Assembly: GCA_003117195.1 (NCBI GenBank)
Contig: BDSI01000031.1
Span: forward strand, 409,501 to 473,500
DNA length: 64,000 nt
Direction of reading: 5' to 3'
DNA from: Eudorina sp. 2006-703-Eu-15
Taxonomy: Eukaryota; Chlorophyta; Chlorophyceae; Chlamydomonadales; Volvocaceae
Shown here piece after piece: positions 23,901 through 36,360 of this stretch (its first letter is position 1; each line of letters opens with the position of its first letter). Below the pieces are notes generated by a model. It was not told the origin of the DNA and ran no database searches. It saw nothing but the letters and a program-made list of their open reading frames with translations. The position numbers and the translations under genes are program-made.

Positions 23901-25037
23901 GGTGGTGCAAACAATTGAGAAAATTACCTGCTGTTGGATCCTACCTATATGACCTGCACCGCAGTGCAACAGAAAACGAGACGTGAGAAGTTGCATTACA
24001 CACCCACACCTTCAAACCTAGAAACCTGTACCTATATCTCGTCACTGCACAATTCTGTCGCTCCTTATAAGCGGTGAACCTGATACGAGCCTATTACTGG
24101 TTTTCGACACGTACTGTACCCGTAGTAACACATTGCTCTTATGACTCGGTCCTCCTGGCAGATGATGCAGAACGATTGATGGAATGCGATTATATCCTTT
24201 ATCAATTTATGACAGAGTGACGTCCTAGCCTGGTTTTGTTAAGTTTGAATAACCAGCCTAGACTGAGAAGGCTCGACCAGGACTGAGGCGACTTGTTTTT
24301 GCAGCTCAATTCACTTGTCGGCAACTCTCTGCTGATGCTCGCGTTGTCTGTAAGGGGTAACTACAAACGCCCCGCCAAACCTTGGCGCTGAGGTCCTTCC
24401 AGCATCAGCTGTTTTGAGTGGTCATCCTTGAGATGAGCATTGCGTATCGGCCGCCAGAGGAGTAGGTCATGTTTTGGCGATAACTGTGGAGATGAAGAGG
24501 GTACAGTAAACCTTGACCCTTTGTCACTTTCCGCAGTGGCGAGGTGTTCAATACATTCCATGACATGGTTCATGCTGCCATCCTTTGCGCCAAAAGCGGC
24601 ACAGCGACGCTTCAAGAGGTGTGGACGTCGACTTCGTTTCAAGTTGTCCCGAGACAGAGCTGATAGTACATTGCGCAATGACTGGCTTGCGGTCATGCAT
24701 CAAATTTTCGGTTCTTATCCGCAAAAAAGTTGACAGACATGGTCACCCATCCGACTTCGCACGGCGTGCAGATATACGCCGCTTGCGTGCGCTTTGGGCG
24801 CGTCAAGTGCCGTAAAACAGGGGGCTGGAGGCTTGTAACTGAACGCCGGAACTGGTCAGTCGTCGTTTGGGGATGGTTGCCTGCTGCCGTCATTCGAAGT
24901 CGTTGACTAATGAGGTCGGGTATTCCTGCAGGAAAAGCCATGTCCGGCATACTCTTTACACGACAGAGAAATTCCTTCGGTACGTGTTGTCGAAAGTTGC
25001 GTCGAGAACTACGGAAGGCTTGCGGACTTCCACCTAC
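20929..25037. other. Divergent intergenic region, no gene supported
   Basis: About 4.1 kb between the STRAP start (minus) and the next plus-strand gene. A 336-codon minus-strand frame (22706-21696) has no motif, no biased composition and no neighbouring exons, so I do not call it. The region holds a 45-base tandem duplication (23035-23124). Unrecognised 5' exons of the gene starting near 25038 may lie at its right end. Confidence 0.45.
23035..23124. repeat. 45-base tandem duplication
   Basis: Copies at 23035-23079 and 23080-23124 differ at two positions. The unit length is a multiple of three and the duplication is open in the plus frame, but no gene is supported around it. Confidence 0.85.
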
Positions 25038-27660
25038 ATGCCGGTTCCGCGCAGGTGCCCGCACGACTCGGACTCATGGATGCTAGCGCCGGAGTTTCGC
25101 GGCACTTTGCCACAGACAACCAAACAGCTCACGGGACCTGCTCCGCCCGAAGACGACGCCGAGGCCTCCCCGAGACCTTCCAGCCGGGGCCGGCAGAAGG
25201 CCACGTACCGGTCGCAGCCGGCCAGCCTCACAACCCTGAGGACAGCCATGCGGGAGAGTAGGTGGGTTTGCAAGTTAAGTTTCGGATGCAAACAATCGTT
25301 CCTAAGCGGCCTACCGTTGCCCTTGGGCAGGCCACCTGTGTCACCCCTTCGGCAGCGCGCTGCGGGCGCTCGGCCGCAGCGCACGACGGAGGCGGTTAGC
25401 AGCTTCGAGGGGCATGAGTCGGACAGCAACGAGCATGCTGACTGGGAGGAGGACGAGCTGCAGGGCGGACTGCAGCAGCTCGATCCGTTGGATGACGAAG
25501 AGCAGTTCAATTACGACGAGGCCGAACAGCAGCAACAGGGCGCAAACCAGGGATGCGCAGCCCCCGGCGTTGCCGGCGTGCACGTGGGTAACCGTGCAGC
25601 AGCCGCAAAGACGTACGGGGTGGGAAGCCGCAACGGCCGGGCACAGGCGCTGTTGGGAGTGACTGCCGCGGCCGCAGCCGCGGCCGCTGTGGCCAGCCAC
25701 GATGACCTGGGCCTCAGCGACGAGGAGACGCGGACAGCGCTCAACGCTGCGCAGGCATGCCGGGTTGGGATTTTGATTCCGATCGTTTTGTCTGACGTTA
25801 CTGAAGTGAACGGCGGGTGATATCGTTAATGTTTTCGCGATTATACATTTACATATGTACATATGTATGTTGATGGATACCATGCCATGTATCGTGTCTT
25901 GTGGGACAGCGGGCAGCGGAGGGTTGCCTCCGCTTCCAGGTTGGCCGCCATAGCCTCACATCCGCGGCCGCTGCCCCCGCTGGACGCCCCGGCGTCGGAC
26001 GTGTAGGAAGTGCTGAACAATCCAGCCGCCGCCACAATCCTGCTGCGGCTGATGCGGCAACGGGCAGAGCAGGAACGTCAGCAGCAGCTGCAGTACGAGG
26101 ACCAGCTACAATACGAACAATTGTTCGCGGGCGAAGGGCAGGATCCGGATTCCGTGCACAGGCCGCGCCGCAGGCGCCGCCTGGATATGGATCGGGGCAC
26201 AGAGGCGGTCATCAAGGTGGACCCGCGTCAGGAAGGCCTGGAAGACGATCCGGACGAGATGGAAGAGGACGAGCAGGAGCAAGAGGTGGACGTGGGTCGC
26301 GTTGCGCGGCTGCGTGGGAGGGCCGCGCAGGGACGGCTTTGGCGGCAGGAGCCGGCGGATAGCGTGGCAAGCGCGCGCCACTCCATGGAACATGAGGTGG
26401 GTGGACTAATGGTGGTGACCCAGATCAGGCACGCGCGATAATTGGGTCTGATTCTACGACCCATTTGGGATGGATCATTGGTTTTATGGTGTTGGATTGC
26501 GTGGGTGTTGCAAGGGCCGAGCACCTTGTTGTGGTGATCCGGACATGTGGATGTTGCTCTGGTGGATTTTCCTTGAATTCTGGTCAATTCAGGCAGATGC
26601 CAGCCGCGTCGACATCTTCATATTACGGGCGGGTCGTGCTGCTTCTTGCCCACAGGTCCGAACTGTTCGTGCTCAACCGGCGCAGCGATACCTCCAAGTT
26701 CTACCACCTGCATCAATACCGCAGTTGCCCACCCGAATGTCGCAGCGGGTGGCGCTCCAAAGCAGCAGTGGCGGTCCCGGCGGCCGGCGGGGAGACCTTC
26801 CGGTGAAGCCAAGCGGCGGTGGTATGGCGACGCGGCACGGCGGTGGCGCGGCTTTAGGAGATGGCGACGCTGAGGTTTGCGGTCCCCCCCGACGGAGTGT
26901 ATGGGATCAGTCAGCTTCGGAGGCGGCGTGGTATGAGGATGAGGGCGTCGTTGGTATTGCCGACGGAAAATACGGCGCATGGGGACGCTACCCTGATGCG
27001 GCAGAGGATGAGGATTGGGGTGACCCTAGCCACCAACCGGAGGTCAGCCGTCCACGTGGTATGCTGGCATGGCGCTCTGCGCCGCGCCCTCTGCCTGCCC
27101 AGGGTGGCGGCCGTGGAGGCAAGGCGGGTGCAGGGATACCGCCGCCCTGGCGCGGTGGCGAGGGTGCGGCGGGTGCATCGCCATCGCGCAGAGTGCAGTC
27201 CCAGCCGCTTGCTTCGCAACAGGTGCAGTACCTGCAATCGACCGCGCACCTCAACGCAGCCGCCACCACAGCCGCCGCAGCGGCCGCAGCCGCGGCTGTG
27301 GCTGCTGCGACAGCGGCTGGTGACGGGCCGCTCCGAATGTCTGGACATGGCAGTGTGGCGCTGGGCAAGCGTGCATGGGTAGGGCGCGATGACGCGCGTG
27401 GGGGCTACGACCCTGGTCCCGGCGATCTGCCCGCCGCTGAGTTCTTTTACCAGCACGTTCATCAACACCAGCTGCAGCGGTGGCGGCACCCTGTCGCACT
27501 ACACGCCGCGCACCCAAGTCAGCAGGTGCTTTGGCAGATGGCGGAAGAGCTGCAGATATACCACAGCCGCTCTGCCGCAGCAGCGGCAGCCGCTGCGGCT
27601 GCGGCGGTGGCCGCCAACGTGTCGCAACCAAGAGGTTTTCGCGGCCGGGTGGTTTGTTAA
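25038..27660 (+). CDS. Unrecognised acidic, Ala/Gln-rich protein (possibly nuclear)
   Basis: Four exons (25038-25261, 25331-25763, 26007-26396, 26656-27660) join in phase and give 683 residues. I do not recognise the family. An acidic stretch lies around residue 110 (SNEHADWEEDEL). A helical Gln/Glu/Arg-rich segment is near 235-255 (RQRAEQERQQQLQYED), followed by a basic cluster RPRRRRRLD that could be a nuclear signal. A second acidic run lies near 300, and poly-Ala tracts sit near residues 200, 550 and 665. The last exon is rich in Gly, Arg, Pro and Gln. This composition is common in volvocine transcription or chromatin factors, but no DNA-binding domain is visible. Intron 1 is 69 bases and in frame, so its retention would add 23 codons. 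The start is uncertain because the frame is open upstream and 5' exons may be missing. The donor at 25763 (CGG|GTTGGG) is weak. Confidence 0.55.
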
Positions 27661-28232
27661 AGGACGATTTCTCTGTAAAGGCGGAGAGTTGATGGTGCCA
27701 TCTCGGGCATGTCCACGAGGGCGGAGGGGTCCGCAAGAATCGCGCTTGATTTAGGCTTCGGACCGGCGATGGTGGAGATCGGCTTTTCAGCCCGGCTGAA
27801 ACAACGGTGGGTACCGGGTGAAACAACCGACGATCGGGAAGTGCGGCCGCCCTGGGTGCACTTCCATTACTTCGGACCATGTGGATGTTGTAGTTTCTGC
27901 GGCCTGGGCCTTTCAGGGAGGGCATTACCAAGTTGGTATATAGGTTTGGATTTGGTGGTCCGTTTGTGGTTGCAGTTGCACATCAGCGCATCACCAAGTG
28001 GATGGATTACCGACGAACCAATCTCTGCGGACGCGTAGGCGTCTTCGAGTGTCCATGGAACGTCTCGTGTAGCCATCATCTTCTGTTCGTTGTAGCTTGG
28101 TGCCTAGCTCGACATGTTACGTCCCCGTGCATTGACCCTGAAGCGTTTTTTGCTGGTTTTGGTTATGACATGAATGAAGCATGTTACAAGAGGTGCGTCT
28201 CCGGAATTACATGGTCTGGTAGCTCCGTGTCT

Positions 28233-28268
28233 GTCTTCGAGATGGCCCAAGTCTTCGAGATGGCCCAA
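28233..28268. repeat. 18-base perfect tandem duplication
   Basis: Two identical copies of GTCTTCGAGATGGCCCAA at 28233-28250 and 28251-28268. Confidence 0.85.
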
Positions 28269-28695
28269 AGGGCGAGGATGCGGTCGGGTAGGGAACGAGC
28301 GACAGGGCCTGGTCGCTCCTGGAAGTCCTACGAACGACCAGCTTTGGCCACCCCAGGGGCGCACATTTCATTATGGCTTTGCGCGCTGGTCCTGTGTCGC
28401 GGCAATGTGCTCCTTTTTATGTTGTGACTGGTGCCTGTAACAACTGCACACTTCGTGCAGTTGTTCTGACGTGGCGAGGCCCGTGCCACAGAGCTTGTGT
28501 TTTGGCGAGAACACAGGCATCAGTGGCGAATCGGAGTATCGGACCGCATTCGACGATTCTCAAGGGAAGCCCTCCACTGAACACTAACGCATATGACCTG
28601 GGTGGGCGTTATGCTGCCATGCCATATGGCGCGCAAGGGCTCGCCACATTGCCTGCTACTTGTGCATTTTTTGTTAGGCAAACGCAAACCATGCT

Positions 28696-28756
28696 GCACA
28701 CACACACACACGGGCGGGCGGGCGGGCGGGTTGCAATTCTAAACACACACACACAC
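28696..28756. repeat. Compound CA / GGGC microsatellite
   Basis: A CA run, then about five GGGC units, a 12-base spacer and a second CA run. The G-rich part could fold as a G-quadruplex. Confidence 0.85.
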
Positions 28757-29665
28757 GTATGAGGCGGCTTAGTTTGCGAGACCTCTCCCTCGGTGCCCTG
28801 ATAAACTGACCAAGCGGTGTGCAGCGGCACTCGGTGGAAGCGCGGCCGCGTGCGCTCGCATCTGTTGCGTGGATGCGGCCATGATGGTCCTGGAATGGGG
28901 AGTTTTTGAGTCACGTGGATGCACACTCCGTCGTTGCCAGGGGACCGGTTTGGCACGTAGCCATGGTTTGTTGGAGATGCCTGTCCATGCAAGCTTGCAT
29001 ACTATGTGGGTTCGGTTGTCCATTCGACATGGTATTTGTTTGGTGACAAGGTATCGAGAGGCCAGTGAACGCTGGTTATGGCTGCGTGGGGTTCGCTAAC
29101 AGAACTGCGTGCTCCGGATTTGCTGTGCGATGTTGTGTGCGCGCTTCTGTTCGAAGGTACCTGAGATGGGAGTCTGCGATTGAAGAGAGCGGCGCCATGC
29201 TTACTACGAAAGGAAGACGGGGGCTTTCTAGCGACGTAGGCGTGCTGACTCTGTACACTGGCTCCGTAGTCGACATGAGTTCATTCTTAAGACACATTGA
29301 CGGGTGTGATGTCATTCGTTCGGTACGGGGCGTTCATGAAGTTCATTCCTTGGTAACAAGGAATGGTGTGACGTGAGTGTGGAGGGTGGGTGGCTGTGTG
29401 AGTGCTGCAGGCGCCCATTTTCCCCTCCTGTTGGCTCCTGCGGCTGATATCACCCGTGACAGTGCACCCAATGGAGAATCAGCTTTGGTTCTTCGGCCTG
29501 CGTCGAGACAGCGCAATTGGCGTGCTTGAGGGTTGTGCACATAAGTGCACTTGAATGAATTTGCGAAGTTTGGGAGTACCGGCTAATCCACATGTCCGGT
29601 GGAGGGGGGAGACTTTTGGGGATGAGCTGTGTGTGCGTGCACCTTCAGAGGTTTGCTTTGACAGA

Positions 29666-29670
29666 TTACA
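29666..29670 (-). terminator. TGTAA poly(A) signal of the large helical gene
   Basis: TGTAA on the minus strand, about 230 bases after the stop at 29897 and well placed for its 3' end. Confidence 0.5.
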
Positions 29671-29896
29671 TCCATGTGCTTGGCAATTGCCTGGCATAGG
29701 AGAATCCCTGGATGAGATGAGAACAGAAAAAAAATCCTCGCCATTGGCTTTTGGCGGCCGAACACTCTCCCCGCCTTCACTGAGGCTGCCTGCGTCCATC
29801 TAAGCCGGCCACGACAACCCGCTGTCCTGCCTGGCACACCTCCATACGTCGATGCTGACTGCGGTAATCTGCGCACACCTAAAGGACACGGCCGAT

Positions 29897-32800
29897 CTAC
29901 GCCCCGTGGTCCGCCAGCAGGGCCGCTAGCAGCCACCCTCGGCGCCCCGCCGTGGGAACCTCCGTCTCCTCTTCAGCCTCCGCATCACGTGCCCCATCCT
30001 GCTCTTCGCAGAGCCTCTCCAGCGCAGCGGTCAGCACATCCGCAGTATTGCCCGGCAGCAAGCTCGCCACGCGTCGCGCTCCGCGCAGCAGCCCCGCTGC
30101 TTGGGCTGCCTCCGCCTCCGATACGCACTGCGCCCCGCGTTGCTGGCGGCCCCATGCGCCCAAAGCGAGCACGAGGGACTGAAGAATGGAGATATTGATG
30201 GCCTGTAACCAGGCGCGGCGTCAAGCGACCCCGAAGGGTGGCATAAGTTCGGCGACTGCGCGTCCCATTAGCAGCACGTGGGTTACCTCCGCAGAGTCCA
30301 CGGCGGACACTGCGCAGACACCCTCACGCCCACAGTTTAGTTCTGTTATACGCCCAATTTACCCTTCCCATGACGGAAAACCCGCAGCGGTCTTCCTGGC
30401 CCTGGAAGCTGCCCGCAGCCGACGGACCCGTCACTCACCTGCCATACGCGCAGAAGACTCTCGGCACCGGAAGATGCTCCGTCCGCGGCCGTTCTGGCAA
30501 CCTGGCAGACAGCGCACAGCAGCACCCCCGCCACGACCGCCACCTCGAGGCTCGCTCGCCCGTCATCCGGGCTGCCACACACGTCACGGTCGTCAGCATC
30601 CGCGGCCGCAGCCGAGGCGACCGAAGCCAGGCGCGATGCCAGGAGCGCCATGTGCGCGGCGCACCGGTCGGACATCGCAACTGCGCTTGTGGGCTGCCCC
30701 GGCGGCGGCGACGGCGAGGATCCCGGCGGGCCGTGTAACGCTGCCACGCAGGCGCGGCATGAAATCAACACGGAGACGGCAACCTCCGCCGCCGCCGCAG
30801 GAGCACCAGTCTCGCGGCCCAGCAATCCCATCGCCAGTTCCTCCCCTGACATGGCAGGTGCGCCTGCCGTGTTCAACGTCCCAACCGGAGCGCCGTCAAC
30901 GCCGATGGCCGAGACAGTTGGCACGCTGGCTGCCGTCAGTTCCGCAAGGAGGGTCCCCGCCCCGCCGGACACCCTGACCAGCACCGGCAGCAGCCCCAGC
31001 AACAACCGCCGCGCCTGCTCCGGAGACGCCGTCGGGAGGAGCTCGCCCAGAGCGGCGACACAGCCGTCTAGCAGCCTCGACGGCGGCAACAGCGGCAGCC
31101 CACGCGCCGCCGTTGCCGCCAGGTGGCGTGACACTGCGCCACCGCCGTCACCTGCCGGCGGCATTACCTCTGGACCCCACACATCCCACACCGACGGCGC
31201 GTCGGCGCGACTCAAATCGTCGTCAATGGTGTCCAGAAGGGCTCGACGCAGCGTAGCCCCCTGCGCCGCGCTGGCGGCGGCGAAGGCCATGGTGTCGTAC
31301 AGGAGCCCCCGAGCGAGGGCCGCGTCTGCCGCCCTGAGGCTGCGCGGACGCCAGCTGGCGGCGGGTGCCAACTTGGCCGAGAGGGCCCGTATTCGATCGC
31401 CATCGCCGTCCTCGCCGTCTCCATCGGTGCTGCCACCTGTTTCCGCCCCCGTTGGTCTCCGGTTGGCGGCGACGGCTGCCAGCTCCAACAGCGGCAGCAG
31501 CATGGACAGCAAACGCCTGAGGACGGGAAACGGGACGGGACGTGAGCCGGTGCGTCTGCGTGCCATCACGTTTCCCGCTGGCAGTACCAGCGGGTAGTAC
31601 GAGCTGGTGGCAATAATCTCCTGATGGATGACTTCTGGGACCCTTACAAGTCAACAAACTGGCGACTGGTGCGAAATCCTGCACCCACCACGTCGGACGT
31701 CGAGTCGGGGAACGTAAGGCAGTTGTTTCGGAGCTCTGCGGCCAAGGGTTCGTCGGGGCGCGCGATGCCCGGGAGCCCCAAGACATGCGTCCTGGAGCCC
31801 GATGCCTGCGCCGCGAACACGGCACACGGCAGGCAGCGAAACTGCGAAACCCTCCTCACTTTGGCAGAGCCTCCCAGCCCTCCAGCAGCTCCCGCAGCTC
31901 CCGGCCATCCGCCTCATTCAGCACGTGCCAGTCCCCTCGTAGGCCGGCGCCGCCGTCTCGAGAATCCCCCACGCCAATGCCATCGGCGGCAGCGCGCAGC
32001 GCGGCGAAGCGCTCACCGTACAGCTGGACCACGACTTCCAGGACCTCCGTGCCGACGTCGATGGCCGCGGCTTCCAGTTGTTGACCGGATTCGTACAAGC
32101 CGTACAGCTTCCCAAGTGCTGCCGCCATCGCCAGAAGCAGGCGGGCAGGGCGCGCGGCGGAGAGCTCTGCGGCAGGGCTGTAGACCGAGGCCAGCTGGCC
32201 AGTCCCGCGGAAAAGTAGCTGCGCCACCAGGAAAGCGCCATGGACCTGACGGGCCAGGGGAACGTGGCCATGGCGCCATAGCACAAACACATGACTTAGT
32301 AACAAGCATAAGGAGCATGCCCTTGCAAGGGGTCTCTATTGATCGATTACGATAATGGTAATGTGCGGGAAGTGCCAGTCAGTCACACACGCGGCACAAC
32401 AAGCCAACAGTCAGCAGATGCTCACGTAAAGCCGCATGTTGGGCGAAACTGAACGCACTCGCGCGCCAATTTACTGTACCTGCGGCACGGAGCATCGGTC
32501 GTCAGCCGCGCCAGCGGCACAGTACGACAGCCCAGGCTGCACCACCTCCGCCAGCAGCTGCCGCGGCGTCAGGAGTCCTGCCCCTACCAAGCCGCCCAAC
32601 AGGCCCTGCACCGACCTGCGCTCCGCGGCCGTGCTCAGCCACCGCGCCGCGTCCTCAAGCACGACGCCCCGCACGCAGGACAGCAGCACCGGCGTGGGCC
32701 ACTCCGTGCCCGCCGCCGCACGCGCGCCATCGTCTGCGGTTGGTGCCGCAGCAGCCGCCATCGCCGCCACCGAGAAGCACCTCAGCAGCTGCAGCACCCA

Positions 32801-35800
32801 AGGCAGCTGGCCCGGGTGCGTGAGGCCGTCCAGGATGAGCCGCCGTACACATGCCTCCGGAACCAGCACGGCGTATGGCAGCATGCTGGTAGCGGCGGAC
32901 GCCAGCCGCTGTTCCTCTTGCTGGGCGCTCAGTGCCACTCGCTCCAGGGAGCCCTCCACGGCGGCGGCGCGGTTGCTCAGCGCCACCAGAGCGCGCCCGG
33001 CGGCGGCCTGCAGGTCGGCGTCGGCGGCCAGCCACCTGCGGAGGCTGTGATGCAGCAGGTGCGCGACGACGGGAACCGGCGCGAGCGGTGCGACCCCGAG
33101 GCGGACGGTGCGTGGGCTCAGATGGCGCGTAGCGAGACGGACGCCGCAACTGAACTGGCCGCTGAAAACCGGCGCGGCAGTGATACGCAAAAGGTACCTG
33201 CAGGACTGCGTGTTGATCCTTGACATGGTAGACCAGTCGCCAACCAGTACGCAAAGAGAACACCGGCAGGCCTAGCGCCCACATGCCCACCACAAAGAGA
33301 CTTTCGCGGGCTTCGCCTCATGCGGGCCAGAATCTGGGTCTGGACTCGCAAGCAGACTGATGACCCGCGGGGTCCATTATAACATTATTAACATTAAAAT
33401 CAGACCTGAGCAGTTTAGATGCGTGGTAACCTCCCCGTCGTGAACTAAGGCCACTCAACCATCCTAAAAATGCACCCCATCACGCCGTCAGCCCACCCCA
33501 CCTGCCGAACGAGCTCGCGCCCTGCACCACCTCCTGGAGCACCGCCTGCTGCTCCGGGCTGCCCACATACGCCAGGCACTCCGCCGCCATCCGCAGCAAC
33601 CGCAGCTCAAGCTGCTTCCCTATCCCTGCTGCCGCTTTAACCCCAGCCTGCTGCTGCAGTTGCAGCAGCTGTTCCCGATGCTGCTGCTGCTGTTGGTCCT
33701 CGCCTGTTCCTGCAGACTGCGAGTTGTCCACAGCAGCGGCTGCCTGCCCGTTTGCATCCAGCTCCGGCTCCTGCAGGTCTAAGACGCCGCGACCCACACC
33801 GACATTTGGGTCATTTTGCTGTGTGCCAACGTCGCACCGCCCCTGGAGCAGCTCCAAGAGCGCCAGCGCCATGCGGAAGGGAGTGTAGGGGTCCGCGCCC
33901 GCGGCGGATGTGACCCGCGGGTCGCGTTGGACCCGCAACCACGAAGCCATGCCCGGGGTCAGCAGCGCGATAGTCACCGCAGCCAAATGCGCCGTCCCCG
34001 CCGCCGTTGCTCCCGTCCCACCCGCCGCGGTCCCAATAAATCCTCTTGCCCCGCTCGCCGCTGAACGACCCGGCATGTGTCCAGGACCGCCGTGGCTGAC
34101 AACGTTGGGGACAAGGAGTGGCCCGCGAACAGGTACGGCAGACGAGGGGGTGGTAAAGGACAAGGTCAAGCTGGATGCGGCGGTGGCGGCGCGCAACCAG
34201 GCTGGCAGCGCTTGGCTGCTGCTGCTGTTATTTAGTGCTGAACGTGTCCAGACAGCCTCCTCCGGCCCCGCGGCATTGATTCCGGCCCCATTTGCAGATC
34301 CGTAGGGTAGATCCTGCCAGACGTCACTGGCGGCCATCGGGGAGATATCTCCAGCGGTGGCCGGCGGCGGCAGAGGCGCCGGCGTCGCGGCCGGCCCCGC
34401 CGCCGCCGCGACCACTGCCTCCGCAGCCCCCGCCTGCATGTTAACTAAAGCGATGCGGCTTCTCAGGCGGATGATTGGGCCCAGAGGCAGCTGGGCACCA
34501 GACCCCGCGATCGAGTCCCGGACTCCGCCGCCGCTGCCGCCCTGTAACGCAGCCGTCAGCTCCCCTTGAAGTAGCCGGCGCAGCTCCGCCGCCACCGCAA
34601 CATCCGTCACTGAGGCACACCCCGTCAGGGAGCCCATCTGATCTCCCGGCGGCTGTTCAGTCCCCGGCGCAAGAATGTCGGCCTGCCACACGCAGAGACC
34701 TTCCTGGAGCGCCTCGCAGCACGTCTCCACCCACGCCGGAGTCCCCGCTGCCGGACCCTGCGACTCCCTCGGCTGTACTGCGCCATTCACGGACGCCACT
34801 GGGCGCAACGCCTCCAGCAGTGCTCCGCTCAAAAACAACAGGCACGGCAGCCAGCGACGGCCATCGTAAACACCCGGCACAACAGCTCCATCGGAGGCCT
34901 CCGTTGCGATCGCTGCGGCCGCCGCGGCCTGTCGTACAGCCTCGGCGAGGTGCGTCAGGAATTGGGGGCTGCGCGCCGCAAGCCCTCCCACGGCCGAACG
35001 AGTGGGCCCCTGTGCTGCGGAACTCTGCAGTGCTGCGACCAGCCCTGGCGCCAAGCGAGGACATAGCTGCATTACGCGCGTCAATGCCCTCAAAACAACC
35101 CGTGGCGCGGGAACCCATGCCAGCAGCTCCACCAACTGCGCCTCCCAGCCCATCGCAGCCACCACCGCCGCGTACATGCCGGCAGGCAACCTCAGCCGCG
35201 CCGCCTCTGCCAGCTCGTCCCGCCAGAGTTGCCGCCAACCCGCGCTTCCGCTTCCGCTTCCGCCACCGCATCCCTCGGGACTGACCACCGGCTCCATGAA
35301 CAGGTCGGTGGACAGCACAAGGTAGCTGTGAAGCAGTGTGACCGCGTAAGACGAGTTGCACCATCCCCCATCTGAAGCTCCTGCTGTCCCTATGCCATGT
35401 CCCGTGCCGCCGCCGCCGTCGCTGCTGCTTGCTGCGACAGAAGCCAGGGCAGCACGCAGGACGGAGACCGCACGATTTGCTGCAAGCAGCTCCACATCCC
35501 CCGTAACCTTCACAGGTTCCACTGCACGTTGCCCGAACTGCTCGCAAGGTCTCACCCCAACCTCGCGGCTGGACGCCACGAAAGCGCCACCGCCGGTAGG
35601 GGCCACGTCCAGCCCAGCAGGGCTGTCGCCGGCCCCGGCGTCGCCACCGCTAGGCGTTCCCCGGAGAGTATGATACACGCAACGGAGCGCGCGCTGCACC
35701 GCCTGCAGCAGCGTCAGCGGCAGTGCATCGCCGCGAGGCAGCCTCTGCAACGCCGCCGCCAGTGCCGCCAGCTGCTGCTGCCGCCGCCAGGCGTCACCGG

Positions 35801-35837
35801 CCGCCGCGTGCGACACGGCCCCGCGTCGCCGAGCCAT
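29897..35837 (-). CDS. 1565-residue alpha-helical orphan protein
   Basis: Six exons (35837-33502, 33035-32480, 32245-31860, 31516-30439, 30322-30287, 30202-29897) join in phase and sum to exactly 1566 codons. The sequence is almost entirely predicted helix, rich in Leu, Ala and Arg with few Lys. Segments such as LLHHSLRRWLAADADLQ, VRRLILDGLTHPGQLPWVLQ and LLLGLLPVLVRVSGG resemble HEAT/ARM-type helical repeats. Poly-Gln (EDQQQQQHREQLLQLQQQ) and Gly/Ser/Ala linkers separate the helical blocks. There is no signal peptide or convincing membrane helix. I do not recognise the family; large scaffold subunits (for example Mediator or exosome-adaptor type) are possible, but nothing in the sequence decides. 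Exon 5 is only 36 bases with a weak acceptor (GTGAG|G). An 84-base intron follows and removes an in-frame TGA at 30223. The start lies 11 bases after a minus-strand TGTAA. Confidence 0.72.
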
Positions 35838-35847
35838 GCCTCCCTGG

Positions 35848-35852
35848 TTTAC
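35848..35852 (-). terminator. TGTAA poly(A) signal between two tightly packed minus-strand genes
   Basis: It lies 97 bases after the stop of the 101-aa gene and only 11 bases before the chosen ATG of the large helical gene. If used, cleavage would fall inside the next reading frame. Confidence 0.45.
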
Positions 35853-35948
35853 AACACCGGGCGATCACGTTCTTCTCGCGCCACTCCACGAATGGGCAAA
35901 TCGAAGCAGAGTATCCCCTGGAGACGGTATCTCGCAGCACCACCGGAG

Positions 35949-36254
35949 CTAGTCCAACTTGGCACTGGCCGACTTGCTGTCAGTGGGTCGCTGCGGGGCG
36001 CGCAGACGCCTCACCAGCCTCAGCAACTTGGACGGCAGGACGTAGCAGGCGACGACGGCCAGCAGAACCAGCAGCACAAAGTCCGCCGCGCCCAGTGGGA
36101 GAACCCTCAGGCCGCCCTCAGCCGCCTGGCCGTGCCCGTTGCTGACGCTGCTGCTGCCGCCGCTGTCGCCGTCGCCGGCACCACGGGTGTTATCCGCAGT
36201 TGACACAAGGCCAGAAACCAACACAAGGCCAGGAACCAGGAAGGCAGGTCCCAT
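35949..36254 (-). CDS. 101-residue small membrane protein, function unknown
   Basis: A single open frame from ATG 36254 to stop 35949. Residues 1-20 (MGPAFLVPGLVLVSGLVS) form a signal peptide or first membrane helix. A short Gly/Ser/Asp-rich luminal loop follows. Residues about 58-76 (ADFVLLVLLAVVACYVLP) form a membrane helix, and the tail is strongly basic (SKLLRLVRRLRAPQR). The predicted topology is type I with a short cytoplasmic basic tail. I do not recognise the family. The start codon lies 106 bases after the stop of the upstream gene with no TGTAA between them, and the stop lies 111 bases before the next gene on the same strand. That spacing suggests either a polycistronic message or a terminal exon of the upstream gene. 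Confidence 0.55.
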   Translation of the reverse strand: MGPAFLVPGLVLVSGLVSTADNTRGAGDGDSGGSSSVSNGHGQAAEGGLRVLPLGAADFVLLVLLAVVACYVLPSKLLRLVRRLRAPQRPTDSKSASAKLD

Positions 36255-36360
36255 GCGCGTATATAGAACAATTGCGCGGAGACGAGTTACCGCGGGGAAA
36301 CCTGAAGGCTTACGGCTCCGATGTTTGCTATCCGGCCCCCGCCAGTGTACCTGTAAGATG

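Larger units (their letters stand above)
27661..29665. other. Convergent intergenic region with simple repeats
   Basis: About 2 kb between two convergent genes. It contains an 18-base tandem duplication at 28233-28268, CA runs at 28696-28711 and 28743-28756, and a GGGC run at 28712-28730. TGTAA occurs on the plus strand at 27674-27678 (only 14 bases after the stop) and at 28436-28440. No coding exon is supported. Confidence 0.5.

Noticed and set aside
30221..30223. In-frame TGA in the large helical gene, considered as selenocysteine or as a pseudogene mark
   Set aside because: A canonical 84-base GT-AG intron in phase 0 removes it, so neither explanation is needed.
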